Position numbers and translations under genes: made by a program. This document shows positions 6,424 to 13,111 of a DNA stretch of 13,619 nt, in pieces (position 1 is the stretch's first letter; every line of letters begins with the position of its first letter). The notes under the pieces were generated by a model. It was not told the DNA's origin and searched no databases. It worked only from the letters and a program-made list of their open reading frames with translations. Origin of the DNA: Aalborgiella sp031424795 (GTDB lineage Bacteria; Pseudomonadota; Gammaproteobacteria; Burkholderiales; Burkholderiaceae_C); assembly GCA_031424795.1 (NCBI GenBank), contig JANPIC010000149.1, forward strand, positions 1 to 13,619, given 5' to 3'.

Positions 6424-7110
6424 TTATTCAATGCGCAGGCTTTTTGACGTGTCCAGCTCAAATTGATCCATCGCAGCCTCAGTCAACGCATCGCCTGACC
6501 AAGCGACCAAGCTGGCAGGCGGCAAAGTGACCGCAGCTGCGCCTGTGGCTATCAAACGGGTCAACACATCGGGCGATTTGATGCTGGCCGCCAGCAAAGC
6601 GGGGCCTTTTTTGTCACCAATGAGTTCGTTTTGCACCGCCACGCAGGCTTGCATGAAGGGCCAAACATCGCGGCCATCGGCTACCAGTCTGCCTACGTAG
6701 GGCGCGACGAAGGCGGCTTTGAGGGATTTTGCCCAGAGAAGCTGTACGGGGTTGGACAAACCCGTTAGCAAAATCGCCTGCCCTTTGGCTTGCACTGCCG
6801 TGATGGTGGGCAGCCAGTCTGGGTGGCAGGGGAGTTTGATGGTTAAGCGCACGTTGGCACTTTCAGCGGCGCCACGCAGTTGGTCCAGCCATTGCAGGGC
6901 TAAAGTGGCGTCGTTGGTGGGAAGTTGCAGCATCAGCTCTGCAAAACCGTGGTCGGCTGCGGCTTGGATAAGCTGCAAATAGGTGGCTAAATTGACTGGC
7001 AAGCCGGCCTGGAAGACCAAGCTGGGGTTGGTGGTGACGCCTTGGATGGCGGGGCAGCCGGCGGGGAGTTTCCAAGAGTCAATTTGAGCAGAATCTAGGT
7101 AAATTTTCAT
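6424..7110 (-). CDS. Small transaldolase / fructose-6-phosphate aldolase-like protein
   Basis: 228 residues, the size of the short TalC/FSA branch of the transaldolase family. Seen: MKIYLDSA with Asp6, GVTTNPS (24-30) with Asn28, the Schiff-base lysine Lys92 in LTIKLP, FVAPYVGR (134-141) and AASIKS (about 174-179). These enzymes transfer or cleave dihydroxyacetone units on fructose 6-phosphate (transaldolase: sedoheptulose 7-phosphate plus glyceraldehyde 3-phosphate; FSA: direct aldol cleavage). Which reaction applies cannot be decided from the motifs I see. It is the last gene of the leftward sugar unit, 75 bases after the ROK gene, with a palindromic REP-like hairpin in the gap and only a weak ribosome site. 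Its place beside a fructokinase-type kinase and sugar importer suggests a role in handling the phosphorylated sugar. Confidence 0.85.
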   Translation of the reverse strand: MKIYLDSAQIDSWKLPAGCPAIQGVTTNPSLVFQAGLPVNLATYLQLIQAAADHGFAELMLQLPTNDATLALQWLDQLRGAAESANVRLTIKLPCHPDWLPTITAVQAKGQAILLTGLSNPVQLLWAKSLKAAFVAPYVGRLVADGRDVWPFMQACVAVQNELIGDKKGPALLAASIKSPDVLTRLIATGAAAVTLPPASLVAWSGDALTEAAMDQFELDTSKSLRIE

Positions 7111-7133
7111 TGGAATGGTCTTTGCGCTGTGGA

Positions 7134-7151
7134 TTCCCGCCTTCGCGGGAA
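7134..7151. repeat. REP-like palindrome between the ROK and transaldolase genes
   Basis: TTCCCGC-CTTC-GCGGGAA is a perfect 7-bp stem with a 4-base loop. Similar GATTCCCGC...GCGGGAA palindromes are widespread interspersed repeats in proteobacteria. Neither strand has a U-run right after it, so it is not a classical terminator, but it could stabilise or partly attenuate the leftward transcript. Confidence 0.6.
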
Positions 7152-7185
7152 CAACAATTATTTTCTCAGAATTGACGTTTGTTGT

Positions 7186-8481
7186 CTAAACCAAATCTTG
7201 CTTCAGGAAAATGTCTTTCAGCGGGAAAAACTGGGTGTGCAGCGGGAGCAGCGCTCCGCCAATCGCCCGTGCATGGCTGCCGACGACACCTGACATCACG
7301 ACTGGGGGCTGCAAGCCTTCAAGGTTGTAGAGTTTGAGTTTGTCACGGGTGGCTTTGATCAAGGCGGTAATCAGCGACGGGCCTAAGGAGCCGTCTATCA
7401 CCGCTGCGTCAAGGTCTAACAAAGCGGTGGCACTGGTGATAGTCATCGCCAACGCCATGCTGGCTTGTGCCAACCACGGGGCGGTGATGCCTGCGTATTG
7501 CGCATCCATGATGCTGTCTTGGTGCACCAAGAGCGGGTCAAAACCGGCTTTTTCCAGCGCTTGCTCCAATTGCCAGCCTGAGGCAAGTTGCAATAACTGG
7601 GCCGGTTGGCCGTTTTTGTCTGTGTCAGATGCCAAACCCATGGGCAGCGAGCCGATCGCGCCCGCATTGCCGTTTTGCCCCGCCATGATGTGGCCTGCAA
7701 TGACGAGTCCACCACCCACAAAAGTACCCACAAAAACATACAAAAAGTTGTTCACGCTGATGCCGTGGCCTTGCAGCATTTCGGCCATACAGGCACTTGT
7801 GGTGTCTTTGGCAAACTCGACAGGCAAGTTCGTCATGGCTTGCACGGCATTGAGCAAATCAAAGTGCTCCCAGCTTTCTAAGGCTTGAGCGCTTTTGACG
7901 GAAGAATCGCCTAGCAGGTTTGACCATTTGTGCATGGACAAGGGCGCTGTCAGGCCAATGCCGACGGTGCGCACCCAATCATCGCCCATGGTCTGCTGGA
8001 TTTGAGTCAGCGCCAGCTCGATGTTGGGCAGCACGACTTTGGGGTCGGGGTAAGGATAGCTAAACTGCAGTTGGTGACGCGTGTTACCCAAAAAATCAGT
8101 GACAACCACTTCCAAGCTGCGCCGCCCGACTTGCAAGCCAAGGCTAAACGCCCCATTGGGATTGAGCGACAGTGGCACAGAGGGCTGGCCGATTTTGCCG
8201 CGTACACGCTCTTGCTTGATCAATAAACCGTCACCCTCTAAGCGGTTGACAATGATGGAAACGGTTTGGGTCGAAAGTTGCGTCAAGCGTGCAATGTCCG
8301 CTTTGGCAATCGCACCGTGGTGGCGAATGGTCTGCAGCACAATGCGCTCGTTAAACTGGCGCATGCCACTGTGGTTAGAGCCGCGCATCATGCGCGCATC
8401 GCGATAAATGGTCGGGGATGTCGTAACGATGTCAGCGATATCGGATAACTTAGAAGAGTCAGAAGCTATAGAAGTGCTCAA
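7186..8481 (-). CDS. ROK-family transcriptional repressor of the sugar locus
   Basis: About 431 residues from the TTG at 8481. An N-terminal winged helix (about residues 40-95: GMRQFNERIVLQTIRHHGAIAKADIARLTQLSTQTVSIIVNRLEGDGLL) is followed by a ROK sugar-kinase-like domain with FVGTFVGGGLVIAGHIMAGQNGNAGAIGSLP and a conserved Asp in EFAKDTTSACMAE. The zinc-binding GH...CxCGxxGC stretch of Mlc/NagC is missing. ROK repressors bind a sugar or sugar phosphate and release DNA. Start choice: the TTG overlaps the mutarotase stop as TTGA, with AAAGGTG about ten bases upstream; an ATG at 8391 or 8388 inside would still keep the HTH, and an upstream frame start at 8538 would overlap the mutarotase gene by 61 bases. 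Likely controls the divergent promoters at 9735-9916; the effector is inferred to be the transported sugar. Confidence 0.87.
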   Translation of the reverse strand: MSTSIASDSSKLSDIADIVTTSPTIYRDARMMRGSNHSGMRQFNERIVLQTIRHHGAIAKADIARLTQLSTQTVSIIVNRLEGDGLLIKQERVRGKIGQPSVPLSLNPNGAFSLGLQVGRRSLEVVVTDFLGNTRHQLQFSYPYPDPKVVLPNIELALTQIQQTMGDDWVRTVGIGLTAPLSMHKWSNLLGDSSVKSAQALESWEHFDLLNAVQAMTNLPVEFAKDTTSACMAEMLQGHGISVNNFLYVFVGTFVGGGLVIAGHIMAGQNGNAGAIGSLPMGLASDTDKNGQPAQLLQLASGWQLEQALEKAGFDPLLVHQDSIMDAQYAGITAPWLAQASMALAMTITSATALLDLDAAVIDGSLGPSLITALIKATRDKLKLYNLEGLQPPVVMSGVVGSHARAIGGALLPLHTQFFPLKDIFLKQDLV

Positions 8482-8918
8482 ACCAAAATCACACCTTTGC
8501 AAAACATGGCATTTCCATAGGCGGTGCCTTCGCCGCATTGAACAATCAAGCTGGCGGTTTTGACTTTGTCGTAAAAAGCAAATCGCTCAACTGGCTCAAT
8601 TTGCTCAAGCTTAACACCTTCTTTGGCAAGTAGTTTTACTACGGCGTCCTGCGCGGCTGTTCTGTGGCTGTCAGGCATGTCGCACACTTTCATGTAGGCG
8701 GCGGGCTGGACAACGGCTGAATCTAGCGGAAAAACCGACAAAACGGCTTGGCTGGTGCGCTCTAGTGTGATGCCAGGCAAGCGAACCAGTGGTTTGCCCT
8801 GCGCTAAGTAGTTGGCGGTGAAGTTGGCGTCAACCACAGCTACCCATTCGCCGTGCCCCATGGCAGACAGGTGCATCAACAGCTCAGGCGAGAGGAGGGG
8901 ATCAATTCCTTTTAACAT
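8478..8918 (-). CDS. RbsD/FucU-family sugar mutarotase, FucU-like
   Basis: 146 residues, the usual length of the family. These decameric cytoplasmic enzymes speed interconversion of sugar anomers (or pyranose and furanose forms) so that kinases and isomerases receive the right form. Seen: MLKGIDPLLSPELL at the N-terminus, His22 in MGHGEWVAVVDANF with Asp30, ERFAFYDK (111-118) and the C-terminal YGN (134-136) with CKGVI. RFAFY and YGN fit the FucU branch (L-fucose, also D-ribose) better than RbsD. The gene follows the ABC ATPase gene with stop and start directly abutting (TAA ATG) and overlaps the ROK gene start by four bases, so the three are one transcript. With a PfkB-type kinase opposite, the substrate may be fructose or ribose; fucose seems less likely as no fucose isomerase or aldolase genes are in view. 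Confidence 0.9.
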   Translation of the reverse strand: MLKGIDPLLSPELLMHLSAMGHGEWVAVVDANFTANYLAQGKPLVRLPGITLERTSQAVLSVFPLDSAVVQPAAYMKVCDMPDSHRTAAQDAVVKLLAKEGVKLEQIEPVERFAFYDKVKTASLIVQCGEGTAYGNAMFCKGVILV

Positions 8919-9734
8919 TTAGACGGTCTCAACTTCTTTAGAGGTTTGGGTTGCAAGTTCAGGAGCCAAGCTGGCAGGGTCAATCGCGCCTGTGATCAAG
9001 CCGACAATTTCTTGCGGGTTGGTCTGGCTGGTCAAGCGGTTGCAGATGATGCGGCCTTGGCGGAACACATAAATGCGGTCTGCCAAATCAAACACTTGGC
9101 GCAAGTTGTGGCTGATGATGATGAGCGGAATGCCACGCGCTTTGAGGCCAGTGATGATTTGCTCCACACGGGCTGTTTCAGCCACGCCCAGTGCTGCCGT
9201 GGGCTCGTCCAAAATGATCAATTTCTTTGCAAAACCAGCGGCACGCGCAATCGCGACGCACTGGCGCTGACCGCCAGACATGCCACGCAAGCTTTCCGAC
9301 ATGTCTTGAATCTTCACACCGGTGGTGGAGAGCATAGACGTCGATTGCTCACGCATGGCTTTATGGTTCAAGATAGACAAAGGTCCTAAATTAACGCGTG
9401 TGATCTCACGACCCAAGAAAATATTGGCTGGAACGTCCAAGTCTTCGGCCAGTGCCAGGGTTTGGTACACCGTTTCCATGCCTTGGTCACGCGCATCGAG
9501 TGGCGATTTGAAGCTGACTTTTTTGCCATCAAGCAATAGATCGCCGCTGTTAGGTTGCTCAGCGCCTGTGATCAAGCGTACAAAGGTGCTTTTACCCGCG
9601 CCGTTGTCGCCCACGATGGCGACATGCTCGCCGGGCAGGAGGCGGAAATTGGCATCGGTCAATGCTTTAACACCACCGTAATGCTTGGTTAAATTGCTGA
9701 TTTCGAGCACGGGTTGGGCAGAGTGGGTTGTCAT
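8919..9734 (-). CDS. Sugar ABC transporter ATP-binding protein, single ABC domain (FrcA-like)
   Basis: 271 residues from the ATG at 9734. One complete ABC cassette: Walker A GDNGAGKST (42-50), Q-loop Gln91, signature MSGGQ (152-156), Walker B LIILDEP (172-178, Asp176-Glu177), H-loop His209. Ribose-type importers normally use a double-cassette ATPase of about 500 residues (RbsA); the single cassette matches the fructose importer type (FrcA), so two copies would assemble per transporter. It is the first gene of the leftward unit; the binding protein and permease are encoded on the opposite strand, starting 182 bases away. The frame is open to a TTG at 9764, but that would add ten residues without a ribosome site, so I prefer the ATG, whose own ribosome site is also weak. 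C-terminal residues after about 245 form a short Thr/Gln-rich tail. Confidence 0.9.
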   Translation of the reverse strand: MTTHSAQPVLEISNLTKHYGGVKALTDANFRLLPGEHVAIVGDNGAGKSTFVRLITGAEQPNSGDLLLDGKKVSFKSPLDARDQGMETVYQTLALAEDLDVPANIFLGREITRVNLGPLSILNHKAMREQSTSMLSTTGVKIQDMSESLRGMSGGQRQCVAIARAAGFAKKLIILDEPTAALGVAETARVEQIITGLKARGIPLIIISHNLRQVFDLADRIYVFRQGRIICNRLTSQTNPQEIVGLITGAIDPASLAPELATQTSKEVETV

Positions 9735-9916
9735 TTTGAGCTTTGGTAATGTGTTTGTGAACAAGAACTAGGTCGTTAGCATGCCATAAATATAAAAGAA
9801 TTGTATTAGTAAAACTACTAGGTTTATTTAGTCAGTTTATCTGGTTTAATCTGTACCAGCATGTGTTGCACACTTTATAAGACGCTGCTACTTTTAACCA
9901 AACGAGGAGATAACCC
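9735..9916. promoter_or_regulatory. Divergent control region of the sugar locus
   Basis: This region must serve both the ATPase unit and the binding-protein unit. It holds a small inverted repeat TAGT-AAA-ACTA (9807-9817), a second one CTGGT-N9-ACCAG (9841-9859) and a TATAAG box (9876-9881) suitably placed for the rightward transcript, though without a good -35. The inverted repeats are candidates for the ROK operator. The rightward gene has a strong ribosome site, AGGAG (9905-9909). Confidence 0.45.
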
Positions 9917-10918
9917 ATGATTCAAAAGCGTTTATTAGGCCAATTGGCTTTGGCTGTCGTAGCTGCTGCAGTTTTGACTGCCTGTGGCAAAAAAGAAGAA
10001 GCAGCACCCGCAGCTGCCGCAGCGCCTGCTGCGAAAGAGGTGACGGTTGCGTACATCACCAACGGCAACACCAATGAAGGCTGGACGCTCATCAACGGTG
10101 GCGCAAAAGCTGCTGGTGGTACTGCTGGCGTGAAATTCATCGAGCTGGCTGCTGAAAAGGGCGAGTTGTCCAAGCAATTGGCTATCGTTGAAGACATGAT
10201 TACCCGCAAAGTGAACGCAATCGCTATCGCCCCAGTTGACAGCGCAGGTATTGCACCAGCGATCAACAAAGCGCTTGCTGCTGGTATTGCTGTTATTGCT
10301 GTGGACACGGCCATCACTGGCGCTGAAATCACTTCTTACGTGGCAACTGACAACGTACCAGCTGCTAAGTCACAAGGTGACTGGGCTGCTGACCAAGTGG
10401 CTGACACAGACACCGTCATTTACGTGACGGGTGACCAAGGTCAATCAACAGGCCGTGAGCGCAAAGAAGGTTTCTTGGCTGGTTTGAAAGCTAAAAAGCC
10501 TAACGTTAAAGTGGTTGAAGTTCCTACAACTTGGGACCAAACCATGGCACAAAACGGCGTAGAAGCTGCTTTGAAAGCTAACCCAGGTGCTAAGGTCATT
10601 GCCTGCGCATGGGACGGCGGCGCTTTGGGTGCTAAAGCCGCTTTATTGGCCGCTGGCAAGAAGCCAGGCGACGTGAAAATCGCTGGTTTTGACGGCTCAC
10701 CAGGCGGTTTGGACATGATGAAAGAAGGCTGGCAACAAGCCAACTCAGCACAAATGCTTGCCAAAATCGGCAAAGTGGGTGTTGAGTCAGCTATCGCTGC
10801 CGCTCAAGGCAAGAAAATCGAAAAGCGTATCGACACAGGTTCATTCCTCGTGTTGCCAGCCAACGTTGACCAATTCGCTAAAGATTCTGGCGTCGCCCAG
10901 TTCATGAAAGTGAAATGA
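9917..10918 (+). CDS. Sugar ABC transporter substrate-binding lipoprotein (RbsB/FrcB-like)
   Basis: 333 residues, a type I periplasmic binding protein of the ribose/galactose class. Seen: lipoprotein signal with hydrophobic stretch (about 7-20) and lipobox LTAC (Cys23), an Ala/Pro-rich spacer (about 29-40), then the two-lobed fold starting VTVAYITNGNTNEGW, with AIAIAPVDSAGIAPAINKALAAGIAVIAVDT and the second-lobe segments VIYVTGDQGQSTGRERKEGF and KIAGFDGSPGGLDMM. Lipid anchoring is unusual for a Gram-negative RbsB but does occur. Strong AGGAG ribosome site, seven bases before the ATG. Codons differ from neighbours (many GCT/GCA alanines, AAA/AAG lysines), which fits high expression. A strong terminator directly follows, so binding protein should be made in excess over permease. 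Sugar specificity is not readable; fructose is a guess from the kinase. Confidence 0.92.
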   Translation: MIQKRLLGQLALAVVAAAVLTACGKKEEAAPAAAAAPAAKEVTVAYITNGNTNEGWTLINGGAKAAGGTAGVKFIELAAEKGELSKQLAIVEDMITRKVNAIAIAPVDSAGIAPAINKALAAGIAVIAVDTAITGAEITSYVATDNVPAAKSQGDWAADQVADTDTVIYVTGDQGQSTGRERKEGFLAGLKAKKPNVKVVEVPTTWDQTMAQNGVEAALKANPGAKVIACAWDGGALGAKAALLAAGKKPGDVKIAGFDGSPGGLDMMKEGWQQANSAQMLAKIGKVGVESAIAAAQGKKIEKRIDTGSFLVLPANVDQFAKDSGVAQFMKVK

Positions 10919-10939
10919 TTGAGTCGAGAGAAAGTAAGT

Positions 10940-10967
10940 AAGTTAAGTGAGAGAAGTTAAGTAAGAG
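10940..10967 (+). repeat. Two tandem 14-base units after the binding-protein gene
   Basis: AAGTTAAGTGAGAG is followed at once by AAGTTAAGTAAGAG, one mismatch, with a related AAAGTAAGT just before and another AAAGTAAGTGAAAG after the permease gene (from 12010). Purine-rich and unstructured; it spaces the stop codon from the terminator. Possible 3'-end processing or stability element, or simple slippage. Confidence 0.6.
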
Positions 10968-10976
10968 AGACTTAAA

Positions 10977-11007
10977 GGCGACCGTTGCAAGGCGGTCGCC
11001 CTTTTTT
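10977..11007 (+). terminator. Intrinsic terminator between binding-protein and permease genes
   Basis: A perfect 8-bp GC-rich stem GGCGACCG / CGGTCGCC (10977-10984 and 10993-11000), 8-base loop, then C and six Ts. It sits 58 bases after the binding-protein stop and 44 bases before the permease ATG. No promoter is evident in the short remaining gap, so it most likely acts as an attenuator with partial read-through. Confidence 0.9.
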
Positions 11008-11050
11008 ATTGCGAGTTTTTAGATTTTTTAGTATTGATGAGGACTGCCAT

Positions 11051-12004
11051 ATGAATTCCCTGAAGCTAATCACCCGCCAAGAATGGTATGGCGCTTTTGT
11101 TGCAGTGCTGGTGTTGGGTCTGTTTTTGACAGTTGCGTCTCCCTATTTTTTGACCACAGGCAATTTGTCCAACATTTTGGTGCAAGCTTCTGTGGTAGCG
11201 CTGCTTGCCGGTGGCCAAACCTTTGTTATTTTGACGGGCGGTGTTGATTTGGCCGTAGGCGCCATCACCGCACTAGCTGGCGCAATTGCCGGGCACATGA
11301 TGATCAAACTCGGCATCAACCCCTATGCGGCCATCCTAGCGGCATTGGCCATTGGCGCGGCAGTTGGTTTGTTCAACGGTTACTTGGTCGCCTTTGTCGG
11401 TATTCCATCCTTTATCGTAACGCTAGGCGGCTTGACGCTGTGGCGCGGTCTGGCGTTTGATGCGACCGGCGGCTTTGACAACTCTGGCATGCCAGCGTTG
11501 ATTCGATTTTTTGGTTATGGTGATTTTTTAGGCATTTCCATGCCGATTTGGATTGCTGGCATCTTTTTCATTGCTATGGCGTTTATTTTGTCCAGTACCA
11601 AGCTTGGCCGTTATGTCTATGCCATGGGCTCTAACGAGATGGGCGCGCGCCAAGTGGGTATCAATATTCGTTGGTACAAGCTCAGTGTTTACGTCGTAAG
11701 TGGCTTGTCTTGTGCTTTAGGTGCTATCGTTTTGATGGGTCGTATGGATTCATCCAGCGGTAAAATGGCGCAAAATTTTGAGTTGGACGCGATTGCAGCC
11801 GTGATTTTGGGCGGCACATCGCTGTTTGGCGGACGCGGCAGCATTTGGGGTAGTTTGCTCGGTGCGGTGCTCATCACGATGATTCGTAACGGCATGAACT
11901 TGATGGAAATCTCCCAGTTCCGCCAAATGATGGCGATTGGCGCCGTTGTCATCATCGCCGTGTGGATTGACGTGATTCGCCGTCAGCGTTTGCTTAAAAA
12001 GTAA
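11051..12004 (+). CDS. Sugar ABC transporter permease (RbsC/FrcC-like)
   Basis: 317 residues, an inner-membrane permease of the ribose/fructose class with about 8-10 hydrophobic segments. Seen: SPYFLTTGNLSNILVQASVVALLAGGQTFVILTGGVDLAVGA, PSFIVTLGGLTLWRG, the cytoplasmic coupling stretch STKLGRYVYAMGSNEMGARQVGINIRWYK that contacts the ATPase, and ILGGTSLFGGRGSIWGSLLGAVLI near the C-terminus; the tail IRRQRLLKK is basic and cytoplasmic. It would form a homodimer with two of the single-cassette ATPases encoded on the other strand. Start: ATG at 11051 with GAGGA (11039-11043) seven bases before. A longer frame from a TTG at 10985 begins inside the terminator loop and is rejected. Lies downstream of a strong terminator, so its expression should be lower than that of the binding protein. 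Confidence 0.92.
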   Translation: MNSLKLITRQEWYGAFVAVLVLGLFLTVASPYFLTTGNLSNILVQASVVALLAGGQTFVILTGGVDLAVGAITALAGAIAGHMMIKLGINPYAAILAALAIGAAVGLFNGYLVAFVGIPSFIVTLGGLTLWRGLAFDATGGFDNSGMPALIRFFGYGDFLGISMPIWIAGIFFIAMAFILSSTKLGRYVYAMGSNEMGARQVGINIRWYKLSVYVVSGLSCALGAIVLMGRMDSSSGKMAQNFELDAIAAVILGGTSLFGGRGSIWGSLLGAVLITMIRNGMNLMEISQFRQMMAIGAVVIIAVWIDVIRRQRLLKK

Positions 12005-12128
12005 ACCATAAAGTAAGTGAAAGCAAATCATCTAAGTTCAATAAATAGTATTGAGTTTGATACGAAAAATATTGAATTTAGTGGCTTAAACGTCAAAACT
12101 TAGACGCAAGAACAGCAATAATTTAGTG

Positions 12129-13040
12129 ATGAATAAATCAATTTGGGTGCTCGGCGAAGCACTGATGGACTGCATCGCGCAGCCAGACGGCACTTTAAAA
12201 CCACTGATAGGCGGCAGTCCGTACAACTTGGCGCGTGCAGCCGCGTTGCGCGGGGCGGATGTCAGCTTTGTGAACCCGCTGTCCACCGACAATTTTGGCG
12301 ACCAAATGCGCGCCCAGCTGACGACGGACGGCGTCAAACCTTTGCTGCCAGCCACGCGCTTGCCCACGTCTTTGGCGGTGGTGCAAATCAAAAATGGCCA
12401 GCCCAGCTATGGTTTTTACCGCGAAGGTATTGCCGACCGCGATTACACCGTTGATCAAATTTTGACGACGCTGGAAGGTACAACACCAGGTGTTTTGCAT
12501 ACCGGCTCGCTGCTGCTCGTCCCACCAGAGCACGAAAAAGTAATTGCCGTCCTCAAAGGCGCAAAAAAAATGGGCTGGACCATCAGTATTGACGTTAATT
12601 TGCGCCCCAAGCTGGCCGCAAACCTGGCCCAATACGTCGCAGCCGTGCAAGCGGCCGTGCCCTTGGCAGATTGGCTCAAAGCCAGTGATGAAGACTTGGA
12701 GTTACTCGGCATTGCAGCGCCAAAACGCAGCCAAGGCGCGGAGATTGCCAAACACTTCACCGCGCAAGGCATCAGCCGGGTTGCGCTCACGTTTGGTGGC
12801 GATGGCGCTTGGCTACAAGTCGATGGCAAATCCGCCGAGCAAGACGTGCCCAAAGTCACCGTGGTAGACACTGTAGGCGCTGGCGACACGTTTTGGGGCA
12901 ATTGCCTAGGCGACTGGGTGCTAAATCTGCAAGACGCTGCCAGCCGCGTCCAAACCACCCTCAACCAAGCCATGCAAGCCGCCGCCATCAACTGCACCCG
13001 TGCAGGTTGTCAGCCACCCAAGTACTCTGAATTGCTATAA
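12129..13040 (+). CDS. PfkB-family carbohydrate kinase, fructokinase-like
   Basis: 303 residues from the ATG at 12129. A ribokinase-fold ATP-dependent sugar kinase: VLGEALMDCIA at the start with the substrate-binding Asp, GGSPYNLARAAALRGADVSFV (about 29-49), and the C-terminal signature DTVGAGDTFWGN with the anion hole GAGD (250-253) and catalytic base Asp253. GEALMD/GGSPYN fits fructokinases better than ribokinases; the product would be fructose 6-phosphate, the substrate of the transaldolase/FSA-like enzyme across the locus. It lies 124 bases behind the permease, with a weak ribosome site; a GTG three bases earlier is an alternative start. The spacer has an inverted repeat TCAATA-N5-TATTGA (12038-12054), which could be a second regulator site. 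The final codons and the stop lie inside dispersed repeat copy C. Confidence 0.9.
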   Translation: MNKSIWVLGEALMDCIAQPDGTLKPLIGGSPYNLARAAALRGADVSFVNPLSTDNFGDQMRAQLTTDGVKPLLPATRLPTSLAVVQIKNGQPSYGFYREGIADRDYTVDQILTTLEGTTPGVLHTGSLLLVPPEHEKVIAVLKGAKKMGWTISIDVNLRPKLAANLAQYVAAVQAAVPLADWLKASDEDLELLGIAAPKRSQGAEIAKHFTAQGISRVALTFGGDGAWLQVDGKSAEQDVPKVTVVDTVGAGDTFWGNCLGDWVLNLQDAASRVQTTLNQAMQAAAINCTRAGCQPPKYSELL

Positions 13041-13076
13041 ATAAAATAGCATATTAGGCAATAAATACGCCGGCTA
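13034..13076 (+). repeat. Dispersed repeat, copy C (overlaps the kinase 3' end)
   Basis: GCTAT-N7-ATAGC (13034-13050), 7-base spacer, identical 19-base core (13058-13076). The right arm of the second hairpin has decayed (GAGTCACATT in place of GGCGTATT). The first bases encode the last leucine codons and the TAA stop of the kinase gene. It lies between two convergent genes. Confidence 0.85.
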
Positions 13077-13111
13077 GAGTCACATTTTAATGCTAAATTT
13101 GATGGTTTGAC

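Noticed and set aside
7134..7151. Rho-independent terminator after the ROK gene
   Set aside because: The stem is perfect but has no U-run right after it on either strand; it is better called a REP-like palindrome.
9735..9764. TTG start extending the ABC ATPase by 10 residues
   Set aside because: No ribosome site, and the extra residues are not part of the ABC fold, which starts after the ATG at 9734.
10985..11050. TTG start extending the permease by 22 residues
   Set aside because: The extension begins in the loop of the intrinsic terminator, whereas the ATG at 11051 has a good GAGGA ribosome site.
3326..13076. CRISPR-like array from the three repeats
   Set aside because: Copies are kilobases apart, lie in unrelated spacers and have no regular spacing or cas genes.
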